NCBI GenBank assembly: GCA_964384945.1
Contig: CAYLMK010000001.1
Location: 62,001 to 126,000, forward strand
DNA length: 64,000 nt
DNA from: S015-6 sp964384945
GTDB taxonomy: Bacteria; Desulfobacterota; DSWW01
Direction: 5' to 3'
Below the pieces are notes generated by a model that worked only from the letters and a program-made list of their open reading frames with translations, did not search any database and was not told where the DNA came from. Below are positions 1 to 8,203 of the stretch, piece after piece. The translations under genes were made by a program, and so were the position numbers. How positions within the stretch are numbered: the first letter of the stretch is position 1; every line of letters begins with the position of its first letter.

Positions 1-303
1 GAACTGGACGAGCAGACGGGGTGCGGGGAGACGAGGCTGCGGACCCTGTTGGATTACCTTGCGGAGCGGCAGGAACTCGTCAAGGTGGCGGAAGACCTCT
101 TCTACGCGGCCCCCGTCCTCGAGGACCTGAAGGGCCGTCTCCTTGCGCATCTGCAAGAGAAGGGCGAGATCCAGGCCGGCGATTTCAAGACCTTGAGCGG
201 GACAACGAGAAAATATACGATACCCCTTCTCGAATACTTCGACCGTATACGCCTCACCCTTCGCGTCGGGGACCGCCGCGTTCTGCGCGAAAAGAAGGCC
301 TGA
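1..303 (+). CDS. selB: Selenocysteine-specific elongation factor SelB, C-terminal fragment
   Basis: The frame is open from the first base of the window, so only the last 100 codons are present. SelB is the EF-Tu-like GTPase that brings Sec-tRNA to UGA codons; its C-terminus is a string of winged-helix domains that bind the SECIS hairpin. The stretch GTTRKYTIPLLEYFDRIR near residue 60 and the closing RVGDRRVLR are typical of the last winged helix of bacterial SelB. The GTPase domain lies outside the window. The gene ends 9 bases before the next start, so co-transcription with the sugar genes is possible. It implies that the organism makes selenoproteins, although none was identified here. Confidence 0.85.
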   Translation, partial: ELDEQTGCGETRLRTLLDYLAERQELVKVAEDLFYAAPVLEDLKGRLLAHLQEKGEIQAGDFKTLSGTTRKYTIPLLEYFDRIRLTLRVGDRRVLREKKA

Positions 304-312
304 CACCCTCCT

Positions 313-1287
313 ATGCCTCTTCGAGCCTTCATTACAGGGATCGGCGGATTTGCCGGCGGCCACCTGGCCGAGGCCCTGGTCCGGTCCGGCGGCCGCGTGG
401 AGGGCACAGTTCGCCCGGGAAGGCACCCGAGCCGGCTGGGAGCGCTGCCGCCCTCGGTGGCCCTTCACGAATGCGACATACGAGATGCCGCCCGTGTCGC
501 AGCGGCGCTCCGCAAGGCGAGGCCGGCCGTGGTCTACCACCTGGCCGCAACAACATCGGTCTCGGAGGGAGAGGCGGATCCCGTGGGAACGATGGAGGTG
601 AACCTGGCAGGCACCCTCCACCTCCTCGAGGCGATCCGGAAGGAGGCGCCGGGCGCCCGCCTGGTGCACGTCAGCTCCTCCGAGGTGTACGGCAGGGTCC
701 CGGCCGAAAACAATCCGATCCGCGAGGACCGGCCGGGGTCGCCGGTACACCTCTACGGCCTCTCCAAGCTGCTCTCCGAGCGGCTCGTCCTTTTCTACCT
801 GGAGTCTCATGGGATCTCCGCAACCATCCTTCGGCCCTTCAACCACATCGGCCCGGGTCAGTCGGACCGGTTCGTTTGCGCGAGCCTCGCCAGGCAGATC
901 GCCTCGATCGAACTCGGCAGGGCGGACCCGATCCTCCGGGTGGGCAACCTCGATCCGGTCCGTGACTTCACGGACGTCAGGGACACGGTGGAGGCCTACC
1001 GGCTCGCGGCCGAGCTGTGCGCGTCCGGCTCGATCCACAACATCGCCTCCGGGCAAGCCATCTCCATCGCAGACCTGCTCGGCCTGTTGCTCACCCTGAC
1101 CCGCGCCCGTATCGAGGTCCGCGAGGACCCGGATCGCGTCCGGAAGACGGAGATCCCCGTGCTCGTCGGTGACGCGGCATCCTTCAGGGCGGCTACCGGC
1201 TGGCGGAGGAAATACGAGTTGCCAGAGACCTTGCGCGATACCCTGGCCTATTGGCGGCGGAGGGAAGCGGGGCCCCGCGTGGATTGA
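313..1287 (+). CDS. NAD(P)-dependent sugar epimerase/reductase, GDP-4-keto-6-deoxymannose reductase-like
   Basis: This 324-residue extended SDR has the Rossmann motif TGIGGFAGGH at residues 8-17, the SSSEVYG segment before the active site, and the catalytic YGLSK near residue 150. The later motif RPFNHIGPGQ and the IASG segment are typical of Rmd-type GDP-4-dehydro-6-deoxy-D-mannose reductases, which convert the product of Gmd to GDP-rhamnose. The next gene is gmd, which supports this role, but other sugar-nucleotide reductases or epimerases share the fold. The ATG lies 9 bases after the selB stop. Substrate is inferred from motif and neighbour, not shown. Confidence 0.8.
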   Translation: MPLRAFITGIGGFAGGHLAEALVRSGGRVEGTVRPGRHPSRLGALPPSVALHECDIRDAARVAAALRKARPAVVYHLAATTSVSEGEADPVGTMEVNLAGTLHLLEAIRKEAPGARLVHVSSSEVYGRVPAENNPIREDRPGSPVHLYGLSKLLSERLVLFYLESHGISATILRPFNHIGPGQSDRFVCASLARQIASIELGRADPILRVGNLDPVRDFTDVRDTVEAYRLAAELCASGSIHNIASGQAISIADLLGLLLTLTRARIEVREDPDRVRKTEIPVLVGDAASFRAATGWRRKYELPETLRDTLAYWRRREAGPRVD

Positions 1288-1354
1288 AGAAGGAGGGGTC
1301 CTCATGGCCGGGGCGGCATGGACCGATCTTGGAGAGGAGAGGGAGACGGGAATC

Positions 1355-2359
1355 ATGTCTCGGAAGCGAGCGCTGATCACGGGCATCACGGGCCAGGACG
1401 GATCCTATCTGGCCGAGTTTCTTCTGGAGAAGGGATACGAGGTCTTCGGCCTCGTGCGCCGCAGCAGCACGACCAACTTCGAGCGGCTCCAGCACATCCA
1501 GGACCAGATTCGGACGGTTCCCGGGGATCTGCTCGATCAGAACTCCCTTCTCGAGGCCGTCCGGTCGGTCCGACCCGACGAGGTCTACAACCTGGCTGCG
1601 CAGTCCTTCGTGCCCACGTCCTGGAACCAGCCCGTGCTGACCGGGGAGTTCACGGCCCTGGGCGTGACCCGCCTGCTCGAGGCCATGCGCGTCATGAGGC
1701 CCGAGGCCCGGTTCTACCAGGCATCCAGCTCCGAGATGTTCGGCAAGGCCCGTCAGGTGCCCCAAAACGAAAACACGCCCTTTCATCCCCGAAGCCCTTA
1801 CGGCGTCGCCAAGGTGTACGGCCACTGGATTGCGGTGAACTACCGGGAGTCGTACGGGATGTACACCTGCTCCGGGATCCTCTTCAACCACGAATCCCCA
1901 CGCCGGGGCCTGGAGTTCGTCACGCGGAAGGTCACCCACGGGGTCGCGAGGATCCGGCAGGGGCTGTCCAGGGAAATCCGGCTCGGGAACCTGGACGCGA
2001 GGCGCGACTGGGGATATGCCGGCGACTACGTAAAGGCCATGTGGCTCATGCTCCAGAAGGACAACCCCGAGGACTATGTCATTGCAACCGGGGTGACCCA
2101 TACCGTCCGCGAGCTCGTGGAGACGGCCTTCTCCCACGCCGGCCTCTCCTGGGAAGAGTACGTCGTCACCGACCCCTCGCTCATCCGGCCCGCGGAAGTC
2201 GATATCCTGCGAGGGGACTGGAGAAAGGCGGAGCGGGAACTTGGATGGAGGCCGGAAGTGGGGTTCGAGGATCTGGTGCGGATGATGGTGGATGAGGACT
2301 TGAGGCAGCTCGAAGGGCAGAGACAAGCAACCGGGCAGGGAGGAGGCAAGGGAGGCTGA
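1355..2359 (+). CDS. gmd: GDP-mannose 4,6-dehydratase
   Basis: This 334-residue protein matches Gmd closely: the N-terminal NADP motif ALITGITGQDGSYLAEFLL, then RRSSTTNFERLQHI, the dehydratase segment SSSEMFGKARQVPQNE, catalytic YGVAKVYGHW, NHESPRRGLEFVTRK, and GNLDARRDWGYAGDYV. It converts GDP-mannose to GDP-4-keto-6-deoxymannose in the cytoplasm, the first step toward GDP-rhamnose or GDP-fucose. ATG 1355 fits the family's usual N-terminus and follows a GGAGA-rich stretch. An in-frame ATG at 1304 has a cleaner AAGGAGG ribosome site and would add 17 residues, so the start is not settled. The stop overlaps the uppP start by one base. Confidence 0.95.
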   Translation: MSRKRALITGITGQDGSYLAEFLLEKGYEVFGLVRRSSTTNFERLQHIQDQIRTVPGDLLDQNSLLEAVRSVRPDEVYNLAAQSFVPTSWNQPVLTGEFTALGVTRLLEAMRVMRPEARFYQASSSEMFGKARQVPQNENTPFHPRSPYGVAKVYGHWIAVNYRESYGMYTCSGILFNHESPRRGLEFVTRKVTHGVARIRQGLSREIRLGNLDARRDWGYAGDYVKAMWLMLQKDNPEDYVIATGVTHTVRELVETAFSHAGLSWEEYVVTDPSLIRPAEVDILRGDWRKAERELGWRPEVGFEDLVRMMVDEDLRQLEGQRQATGQGGGKGG

Positions 2360-3213
2360 TGTCACAGATTAATTCCGTACAGGGGGCAGTTCTCGGTATC
2401 GTCCAGGGCCTGACCGAATTCCTGCCCGTGTCCAGCTCCGGCCATCTGGTCGTCTTCCAGCAGCTTATGGGGCTGCGGAGCCCGGAGCTTTTGTTCGATG
2501 TCGTAGTCCACGGCGGGACCCTGCTCGCGGTCCTGATCGTGTTCGGCGGGGACCTCTGGAAGACTCTCAGGGAATCCTTCCTCGCCCTGGTGGAAATGGC
2601 CCGGAATCGGAGCGTGCGGGCCGTGTGGCCGCAACGGGCTTACCTGCGTCTGGCTGTCTGCCTCGTGGTCGGCACCGTGCCCGCAGGTGTAGTCGGCCTC
2701 CTGTGCCAGGACGCGCTGGAAAGGGCCTTCGGTTCCGTGGCCTCCGTCGGCGGCACGCTGCTCGTCACGGGAACCGTCCTCTTCGCAACCAGGCTTTCCA
2801 AGGGCCCGGGCCGGGACCTCGAGCACCTGCGCCTGCGCGATTCCCTGCTCATCGGAATCGCCCAGGCCGCTGCACTCCTTCCGGGTATCTCCCGATCCGG
2901 CATGACGATCGCCGCCGGCCTGTTCTGCGGCCTCAGACGCGACCTGGCCGCGAGGTTTTCGTTTTTGCTGTCCGTGCCCGCGATCCTGGGTGCACACCTC
3001 CTCCAGGTCTACAACGCAAGGGGGTCCCTGGCGGCCATCGAGGGGGCGCCTTTTCTCACCGGAGGATTGGCCGCCCTGATGACGGGCTATGTCGCACTGC
3101 GTCTTCTTCTCAGGGTCGTGGACGGGGGCCGGCTTTTCCTCTTCGCATACTATTGCTGGGCGTTGGGCGCATCCGTCCTCCTCGCGGTCTTGATGGGCAC
3201 CGGACAGGGCTGA
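2359..3213 (+). CDS. uppP: Undecaprenyl-diphosphatase UppP (BacA family)
   Basis: This 284-residue polytopic membrane protein removes a phosphate from undecaprenyl diphosphate, recycling the lipid carrier for peptidoglycan and surface glycans. The first BacA signature VQGLTEFLPVSSSGHLV lies at residues 14-30 and the second, LPGISRSGMTIAAGLF, near 175-190, both with the expected Glu, Ser and Arg residues. Hydrophobic segments continue to the C-terminus, and the length is typical. The start overlaps the gmd stop (TGATG), indicating translational coupling. Placing lipid-carrier recycling with deoxysugar synthesis fits a role in surface polysaccharide assembly. Confidence 0.95.
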   Translation: MSQINSVQGAVLGIVQGLTEFLPVSSSGHLVVFQQLMGLRSPELLFDVVVHGGTLLAVLIVFGGDLWKTLRESFLALVEMARNRSVRAVWPQRAYLRLAVCLVVGTVPAGVVGLLCQDALERAFGSVASVGGTLLVTGTVLFATRLSKGPGRDLEHLRLRDSLLIGIAQAAALLPGISRSGMTIAAGLFCGLRRDLAARFSFLLSVPAILGAHLLQVYNARGSLAAIEGAPFLTGGLAALMTGYVALRLLLRVVDGGRLFLFAYYCWALGASVLLAVLMGTGQG

Positions 3214-3539
3214 TTCGTGACGGTCCCCTCCAGGGAGACGGAAAGCGCCCCCGGGAGGGGACCGGGGACAAAAAAACGTCACCTGTGGTAACTTTTTCAG
3301 GGAAGCGGGTCCGGGCCTGCGGTCGCAGCCGGCGTTACGCCGGGAAGGCGGCAGGGCACCCCCGGTGCAGGAAGACATGGCAAGGCCTCCAAGTATTCGT
3401 ACTGAAAGTGTTTCCTCCGCCCGAGTTCATCGCCGGAAGGATCGATTCGAGCACCGGTCCGCGATGGCACGAGGATTGCTCGGGATGACACCTCGGAGTC
3501 GAACCGAATACGAGGGCTTGCAAACAGAAGGGGAAACAC
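3214..3539 (+). other. Intergenic region with hairpins after uppP
   Basis: No gene was found in these 326 bases. A perfect 10-bp inverted repeat, GGTCCCCTCC at 3222-3231 and GGAGGGGACC at 3254-3263, lies just after the uppP stop. It could terminate or stabilise the upstream mRNA, but an A-run rather than a T-run follows, so it is not a classical intrinsic terminator. A second short hairpin, CCGGCG-TTA-CGCCGG, is at 3329-3343. An AGAAGGGG ribosome site precedes the next gene. No confident promoter was seen. Confidence 0.4.
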
Positions 3540-3959
3540 ATGCATCCCGTTTCATCCAGTAGCCAGTTTGTCTCAGGGGCCGCAGAACAGTCCGCCGAGA
3601 AGAGGATCCTCATCGTGGATGACGAGCCCTTCATTCTGAAGTCCCTGACCTTCGTGTTGAGAAAGGAGGGCTTCCAGGTCGATTCCGCCACGAACGGCAT
3701 GGAGGCCAAGGAGAAGATCCTGAGCCAGAAGCCGAACATCGTCTTTCTCGACATCATGATGCCGAAGATGAACGGGCTGGAGGTCTGCCAGTGGCTTCGG
3801 CAAGACCCCGTCCTGAAAGACACCTACGTAATCATCCTGACGGCGAAAGGACAGGAAGCGGACCGGGAGAAGGGGCTGAAGATCGGAGCGGACGAGTACA
3901 TGACCAAGCCCTTCAGCCCATCCCATGTGGTCACCCGGATCAAAGAGCTTCTCAAATAG
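3540..3959 (+). CDS. Single-domain response regulator (CheY-like receiver)
   Basis: This 139-residue protein is a lone receiver domain with a short polar N-terminal extension. The acidic pair Asp27-Asp28 is in ILIVDDEP, the phosphoacceptor is Asp71 in FLDIMMPKMNG, and the conserved Thr101 and Lys123 are in ILTAKG and TKPF. There is no output domain, so it should act by protein-protein contact or phosphorelay. It sits about 290 bases upstream of a hybrid sensor kinase on the same strand, the obvious candidate partner, though that partnership is inferred from position. ATG 3540 follows AGAAGGGG at suitable spacing. Confidence 0.93.
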   Translation: MHPVSSSSQFVSGAAEQSAEKRILIVDDEPFILKSLTFVLRKEGFQVDSATNGMEAKEKILSQKPNIVFLDIMMPKMNGLEVCQWLRQDPVLKDTYVIILTAKGQEADREKGLKIGADEYMTKPFSPSHVVTRIKELLK

Positions 3960-4247
3960 TCCCGTCCCGGTCCGGGCAGGCGGAGACGACGGCTGGTGAA
4001 GATGAACGAATGGATCCCCGGCAAGCAGGCACCCGGCCCTTCCCCAACCCGCCAATCCCCTGCCTTGTTGCGCAGGCTTTCTCCCCCTTCTTCGGCCTGC
4101 CGTCCGGGGGGGATTTGACCAGAATGTCGACGAGCCTCTGCCGTGCCGGGACCAAGGGGGCCGAAGGCGCTGTTTCACCCCCGCACGACTCCGGGGCCCC
4201 GTCTGAACACGTTTGCACGGAAGGCGGAACGCAGAGGAAATCCTGAC

Positions 4248-6515
4248 TTGGAAGAGTTCCTGGACGGACACGAAATCAAGGCCCTGTTCGACTCCTTTTC
4301 CGAAGGAGTCGTTCTGACCGATTCCGCCTCCCGCCTGCGCTGGATGAACCCCGTGGCCGAGTTTCTTCTGGGGGTCAACGCCAGGGCGTGGATCGGCAGA
4401 CCCGCGCAGGAGATGATCGACGCGAACCCGGCGCTGGACTGGATCTTCGACGACAAGCAACCCGAGAACCTCCGATGCTGGCGGGTCATGGGGTGCAAGG
4501 ACCAGAATTGCCCTCTTTGGGGAAAGCTCTACACGGATTGCTGGACGAGCAAGAACTGCCCTCTTTGCGCATCCGGCACGTCCGGGAAGCCGAAGGCGGG
4601 CTCGGACATCGGCAAGTGCGAGGGATGCGAGATCTACAATTCCTATGCCCATGACCGGGAAAGAGAGATTCCCGGGCCCAACCGCAACCGAATTTTTCTT
4701 CAGGTGCGCAGCACCTGGATCCAGAACGAGTGGGGAAAGACGGTCGGGGCGCTGAGGCTCATACGGGACGTGACCCGGGACAGGGAGCTGTCCCGCATGA
4801 AAGGGAGCTTTTTGTCGGAGGTCTCCCACGACCTGCGGTCCCCCCTCACCTCGATCCGTTCGTTTACGGAAATCCTCCTGAATTACCCGGATACGGATTC
4901 CGAGACGCAGCGGGAGTTTCTCGCCATCATTCGCGCCGAGACGCAGAGGCTCGACCAGATGATCGCAGACCTGGTCTCGCGTCATCAGCTCTCCTCCGAG
5001 CGATCGGAATGGAAGAGGGAAGAGGTCTTCCTGCCCCAGATGATCCAGCGGGTGATCCAGGACCACGAGGACATCCTGGAGGACAAAGGGCTGACCTACG
5101 GAACCGCCCTGGACCCTCGATGCCCGAAGATCTGGGCCGAGTCCGAAAAGGTCTACTACATCATCAGCACGCTCCTGCAGAACCTGGTGAACCACACGCC
5201 CAAGGGAGGAAGGCTCTGGCTGAGGGCCTTCCCGATCGCGGGCCAGCGGGATTCGGACCGGAATTCCCTGATTCGGTTCACCCTGTCCAACCGGAGCGAT
5301 TCGTCCGGCGGCCCGAACGGATCCGCGGGCGAATTCGATTCCTCCTATGCATCGAGCAAGAAGGCCGTCTTGAACCGAAAGCGGGGGATGAGCCTCGGAT
5401 TCATCCTCTGCAAGCAGCTTTTGGAGCGCTACGGCGGGAACCTCTGGTTGGAGAACGGGGAGGAAGGCCGCGGCTATACCTTCCATTTCGTCCTCCCATC
5501 CGAAGTAGCCCTGGAGGTGGATCTGCAGGAGGAGGATCGGGAACCGGGAACGATGAAACGGGCCCGGCCCAAGATCGAGAAGGCAAAGAAGAAGATCCTG
5601 ATCGTCGACGACGAACCGAACCAGGTCAACGCCCTGGTAGTGGCGCTCACCAAGGAGGGCTACCGGGTGCATTCCACCACGTCGCCTCTCAAGGCGCTGC
5701 AGATGGTCCGGGATGTGAAGCCCGACCTGATCATCTCGGACATCAGCATGCCGCAGATGGACGGATATTCCCTTTTCCGGGAGGTCCAGAACGGCGAGGA
5801 GACGAAGATGATCCCCTTCATCTTCCTGTCCGCCCGGGGCGACGAGGAACGCTACCACGGCCTGGAGATCGGCGTGGACGACTATATCTCCAAGCCTTAC
5901 GACATCAAGGTAGTCGCAGCCAAGGTGGAGACCTTGCTCAGCCGGGTCGAGGAGTACACCGACCTTTCCCGGTTCGACGGGCTGACCGGTGCCTTGACGC
6001 GGAAGGCATTCGAAGAGAGCCTGGCCCTGGAGATCAACAAGGCGAGACAGGAGAAGAAGCCTCTTTCGGTGGCCATGGCGGACCTCGATCTTTTCAAGAA
6101 CGTAAACGACTCCTACGGGCATCTGGTCGGGGACTTCGTGATCAAATCCTTTGTTCAGTTCCTGCAGAACAACCTCCGGGAGGGCGAGGTCATCCTGGCC
6201 CGTTACGGAGGAGAGGAGTTCTGCGTCATCCTGCCCGGCGTGGAGAAGCGGCGGGCCGTGGACATCCTGGAGAGGATACGCAACTCCTTGTCCGATAACC
6301 CTTTCCTTTACGACAAGGAGGGGTTGAACATCAGCATTACTTCGAGCTTCGGCGTCAGCGGGTATCCGGAGGACAGTGAAACGCTGGACGGACTGATCGA
6401 GAAGTCCGACGCGGCGCTGTACACGGCCAAGCGGAGAGGCAGAAACCGCGTGGTTGCCTACGGGGAGGAAATCCCGGTTCGAGGCCCGGAAGCCCGGCAG
6501 CCTACCCTGAAGTGA
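4248..6515 (+). CDS. Hybrid sensor kinase: PAS, two-CW, HisKA/HATPase, receiver, GGDEF
   Basis: About 755 residues. In order: a PAS-like segment (10-65); a Cys-rich block with Cys at 77, 83, 88, 98, 104, 107, 124 and 127, resembling the two-CW domain; a HisKA box with His194 in SEVSHDLRSPL; a HATPase with a recognisable N-box (LVNHTPKGG) and G-box (RGMSLGF) but a weak D-box; a receiver opening ILIVDDEP with Asp in ISDISMPQMDG; and a GGDEF domain with intact RYGGEEF. The usual cyclic-di-GMP inhibitory RxxD reads REGE, so product inhibition may be weakened. It probably links a redox or metal signal to cyclic-di-GMP synthesis. TTG 4248 follows AGAGGAAA; a GTG at 4143 would add an uncharacteristic Arg/Pro-rich leader. 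The stop overlaps the next gene. Confidence 0.9.
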   Translation: MEEFLDGHEIKALFDSFSEGVVLTDSASRLRWMNPVAEFLLGVNARAWIGRPAQEMIDANPALDWIFDDKQPENLRCWRVMGCKDQNCPLWGKLYTDCWTSKNCPLCASGTSGKPKAGSDIGKCEGCEIYNSYAHDREREIPGPNRNRIFLQVRSTWIQNEWGKTVGALRLIRDVTRDRELSRMKGSFLSEVSHDLRSPLTSIRSFTEILLNYPDTDSETQREFLAIIRAETQRLDQMIADLVSRHQLSSERSEWKREEVFLPQMIQRVIQDHEDILEDKGLTYGTALDPRCPKIWAESEKVYYIISTLLQNLVNHTPKGGRLWLRAFPIAGQRDSDRNSLIRFTLSNRSDSSGGPNGSAGEFDSSYASSKKAVLNRKRGMSLGFILCKQLLERYGGNLWLENGEEGRGYTFHFVLPSEVALEVDLQEEDREPGTMKRARPKIEKAKKKILIVDDEPNQVNALVVALTKEGYRVHSTTSPLKALQMVRDVKPDLIISDISMPQMDGYSLFREVQNGEETKMIPFIFLSARGDEERYHGLEIGVDDYISKPYDIKVVAAKVETLLSRVEEYTDLSRFDGLTGALTRKAFEESLALEINKARQEKKPLSVAMADLDLFKNVNDSYGHLVGDFVIKSFVQFLQNNLREGEVILARYGGEEFCVILPGVEKRRAVDILERIRNSLSDNPFLYDKEGLNISITSSFGVSGYPEDSETLDGLIEKSDAALYTAKRRGRNRVVAYGEEIPVRGPEARQPTLK

Positions 6516-7102
6516 AGATCGCTTACGGAACAAAGGGCGAGAAGGCATTTCTTTGCGGCCTCTTCATGCTGGCCGCAGCCGCTTCGGCCATCGCCCTCGC
6601 CCGCGGGCAGATGCTCGCGTTTCCCCACCTCCGGCTGCCTCTCGCCCTCGCCCTGTGCGCGCTTCTTCTGGCCAGCCTGCCCGCGGGGCGGGCCTCCGGG
6701 GGGCCCGTGTCTCGGGGGCTTTACCGGGTCCTGCCGTCCGTGTTCCTGATGGGCGCCATCTTTCTCGCCTCCTCGCTTACGATGCCTCCCGGCGCATCCG
6801 TGGGCCTTCCGGATCTCGTGTTCCACTTCGGCGAATTCTTTGCGCTGGGCCTGCTCACGGCGAGGATGGTCGACCCGGGAATGGGCGGAAAACGGTCGTG
6901 GGTGCGCCCCCTGCTGATCGCCTTTTCGCTCGTTGCCGTATACGGCCTGCTCGACGAAGTCCATCAAGCCTTCGTGCCCGGACGAAACCCGAGCCTCGCG
7001 GACTTCCTGGTCGACGCCTCGGCCGGGCTCGCCGGGATTTTGGCTTACCGGTTCTTCTTCGTCGGCCCTGCGGCGGGCAGTGAACACTCGGTCAACCGAT
7101 GA
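6512..7102 (+). CDS. VanZ-like family membrane protein
   Basis: This 196-residue protein has four or five hydrophobic helices. It carries the VanZ-family core: a helix beginning VFHFGEFFALGLL, then the motif LDEVHQAFVPGRNPSLADFLVD, in which the Glu, His, Gln, Pro, Gly and Asp residues are conserved. VanZ raises teicoplanin resistance in enterococci; most chromosomal homologues have no known role beyond a link to the envelope. The GTG start overlaps the TGA stop of the kinase by four bases (GTGA), so translation is probably coupled. The pairing suggests an envelope-related output of the signalling block. Confidence 0.85.
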   Translation: MKIAYGTKGEKAFLCGLFMLAAAASAIALARGQMLAFPHLRLPLALALCALLLASLPAGRASGGPVSRGLYRVLPSVFLMGAIFLASSLTMPPGASVGLPDLVFHFGEFFALGLLTARMVDPGMGGKRSWVRPLLIAFSLVAVYGLLDEVHQAFVPGRNPSLADFLVDASAGLAGILAYRFFFVGPAAGSEHSVNR

Positions 7103-7350
7103 TACGAAAAGGGCACAGTCCGGCACGGTTCGCGCAGCTGTATGACACAGGGAAATCCCGCAACTTCAATCGGTGAGCAAGAAATGTGGACCGCTGGATT
7201 AATCCGAACTGGACGATGTGTGATCCCCACACATGAAACTTCTTCTCAATAGTGACCGCTGCTGCGCCAAACGCCCCGAGCCCCTTCTGGGGGCGCCCCA
7301 CCGTTTGACAATCCGCTTGACACCGTACGTCTATGCCGTATAATGTTCTA
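7103..7350 (+). other. Intergenic region upstream of the toxin-antitoxin pair, with an attC-like hairpin
   Basis: No gene was found here. At 7266-7309 the sequence GCCAAAC pairs imperfectly with GTTTGAC around an internal CCCC-TTCT-GGGG hairpin. The outer boxes each differ from the integron attC boxes RYYYAAC and GTTRRRY by one base, and the 44-bp span is short for attC, so this is only suggestive. A simple stem-loop terminator for the VanZ gene is an alternative, although no T-run follows. A TTGACA occurs twice (7305-7310 and 7317-7322), 12 bp apart. Confidence 0.35.
7317..7344 (+). promoter_or_regulatory. Consensus sigma-70 promoter of the toxin-antitoxin operon
   Basis: A perfect TTGACA at 7317-7322 and a perfect TATAAT at 7339-7344 are separated by 16 bp. 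Transcription would start at about 7351, the first base of the toxin ATG, so the mRNA is expected to be leaderless. An in-frame ATG at 7333 lies inside the promoter and is unlikely to be the start. Confidence 0.8.
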
Positions 7351-7665
7351 ATGTACAGTTTCATCGAAACAAAGTTGTTCACGCGCCTCGTGTCCAAGTA
7401 TCTTTCTGACGACGAATACGCGGAGTTACAAGCGACCCTCGTTAAGAACCCCGAAGCGGGCGCTATCATTCCAGGTTCAGGAGGGATACGAAAACTACGT
7501 TGGGGTCTGGTCGGGCGTGGAAAGCGCAGTGGGCTTCGGATAATTTACTATGCCAAGCTCAGTGAGCGCGTAATGTGGCTCTTGACCCTTTATGCCAAGG
7601 GAGTTTCCGAAAACATCCCGGCACATATTTTGAAGCAGATCAAGAAGGAGATCGACGATGCCTAA
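7351..7665 (+). CDS. Type II toxin, HigB/RelE superfamily
   Basis: This 104-residue basic protein has the compact RelE/HigB fold pattern: an N-terminal helix pair (FTRLVSKYLSDDEYAELQ), the segment IIPGSGGIRKLRW, basic GRGKRSGLRIIYY and a hydrophobic strand MWLLTLYAKG, closing with an amphipathic helix. Such toxins cut mRNA at the ribosome. The toxin-before-antitoxin order is typical of HigBA-type systems. Its reading frame overlaps the antitoxin start by 8 bases. The start at 7351 is chosen because the promoter lies immediately upstream. Base composition is visibly more AT-rich than the flanks, which suggests recent acquisition. Confidence 0.88.
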   Translation: MYSFIETKLFTRLVSKYLSDDEYAELQATLVKNPEAGAIIPGSGGIRKLRWGLVGRGKRSGLRIIYYAKLSERVMWLLTLYAKGVSENIPAHILKQIKKEIDDA

Positions 7666-7930
7666 ATCCAAACGTAATATTGGCTCGGAGATTCTGGAAG
7701 GCATCCGCGAGATTAAACGTGGAGAACATGGCCGCGTGATCACCATCCCATCCGTCGGCGCCATCCGGGAAAAAACAGGGCTTTCGCAGTCTCGATTCGC
7801 ACGATTATTGGGCGTTTCCGTCCGAACGTTACAGGAATGGGAACAGGGACGCCGCGCGCCATCCGGCGCAGCCCGAACGTTACTCATGATCGCAGACAAG
7901 AATCCCAAGGCCTTACTTGAGGTGGCGTGA
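7658..7930 (+). CDS. Antitoxin, HigA/NadS-like with helix-turn-helix
   Basis: This 90-residue protein has an N-terminal toxin-contact segment (SEILEGIREIKRGEHG) followed by an HTH_3 domain with the recognition region LSQSRFARLLGVSVRTLQEW and the conserved EWEQGRRAPSG. The same layout occurs in NadS/HigA-2-like antitoxins. It should neutralise the upstream toxin and repress the shared promoter. It starts inside the toxin gene (8-base overlap), so translation is coupled. Codon use matches the toxin rather than the surrounding genes. Assignment to the class is firm; the exact subfamily is less so. Confidence 0.9.
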   Translation: MPKSKRNIGSEILEGIREIKRGEHGRVITIPSVGAIREKTGLSQSRFARLLGVSVRTLQEWEQGRRAPSGAARTLLMIADKNPKALLEVA

Positions 7931-7967
7931 TCGTCGGCATCTGATTGTGATCAACGGACATTGGAAG

Positions 7968-8026
7968 GCCTAACAACCCACTCCAACGGACCGCTTAATA
8001 GGGGCCGATGAGTTCTATCGTTAACG
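7968..8026 (+). repeat. attC-like element (possible integron cassette recombination site)
   Basis: This 59-bp segment just downstream of the antitoxin begins GCCTAACAAC, a perfect RYYYAAC box, continues with ACTCCAACGG, and ends CCGATGAGTTCTATCGTTA, all of which resemble environmental attC sites. The two halves fold into an imperfect stem (TAAC/GTTA and ACTC...GG/CC...GAGT). The last box reads GTTAACG rather than GTTRRRY, so it is degenerate. No integrase gene or cassette array is present in the window. It suggests that the toxin-antitoxin pair entered as a gene cassette. Confidence 0.5.
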
Positions 8027-8203
8027 GATTTTCTCCAGCACCGAGAACGAACCGTATCATTCGCACACATTGATGTTTGCCAGGCAGACTTCGATTTCAG
8101 ATACTGCTATGACTGGAGAACGGCCGGTCGGTTTTGAGAATTGCATGTAGCCATACGAATCTTGCGCTGCGTCCCAAGGGCTTCGGCAGGTTCCCTGCGG
8201 GGC

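Noticed and set aside
3222..3263. Ten-bp inverted repeat after uppP as a Rho-independent terminator
   Set aside because: The loop is 22 bases and an A-run rather than a T-run follows, so it is reported only as a hairpin.
3573..6548. Long open frame of 991 codons on the minus strand opposite the receiver and hybrid kinase genes
   Set aside because: It is antisense to well-supported domains, shows no recognisable motifs, and is expected from high GC content.
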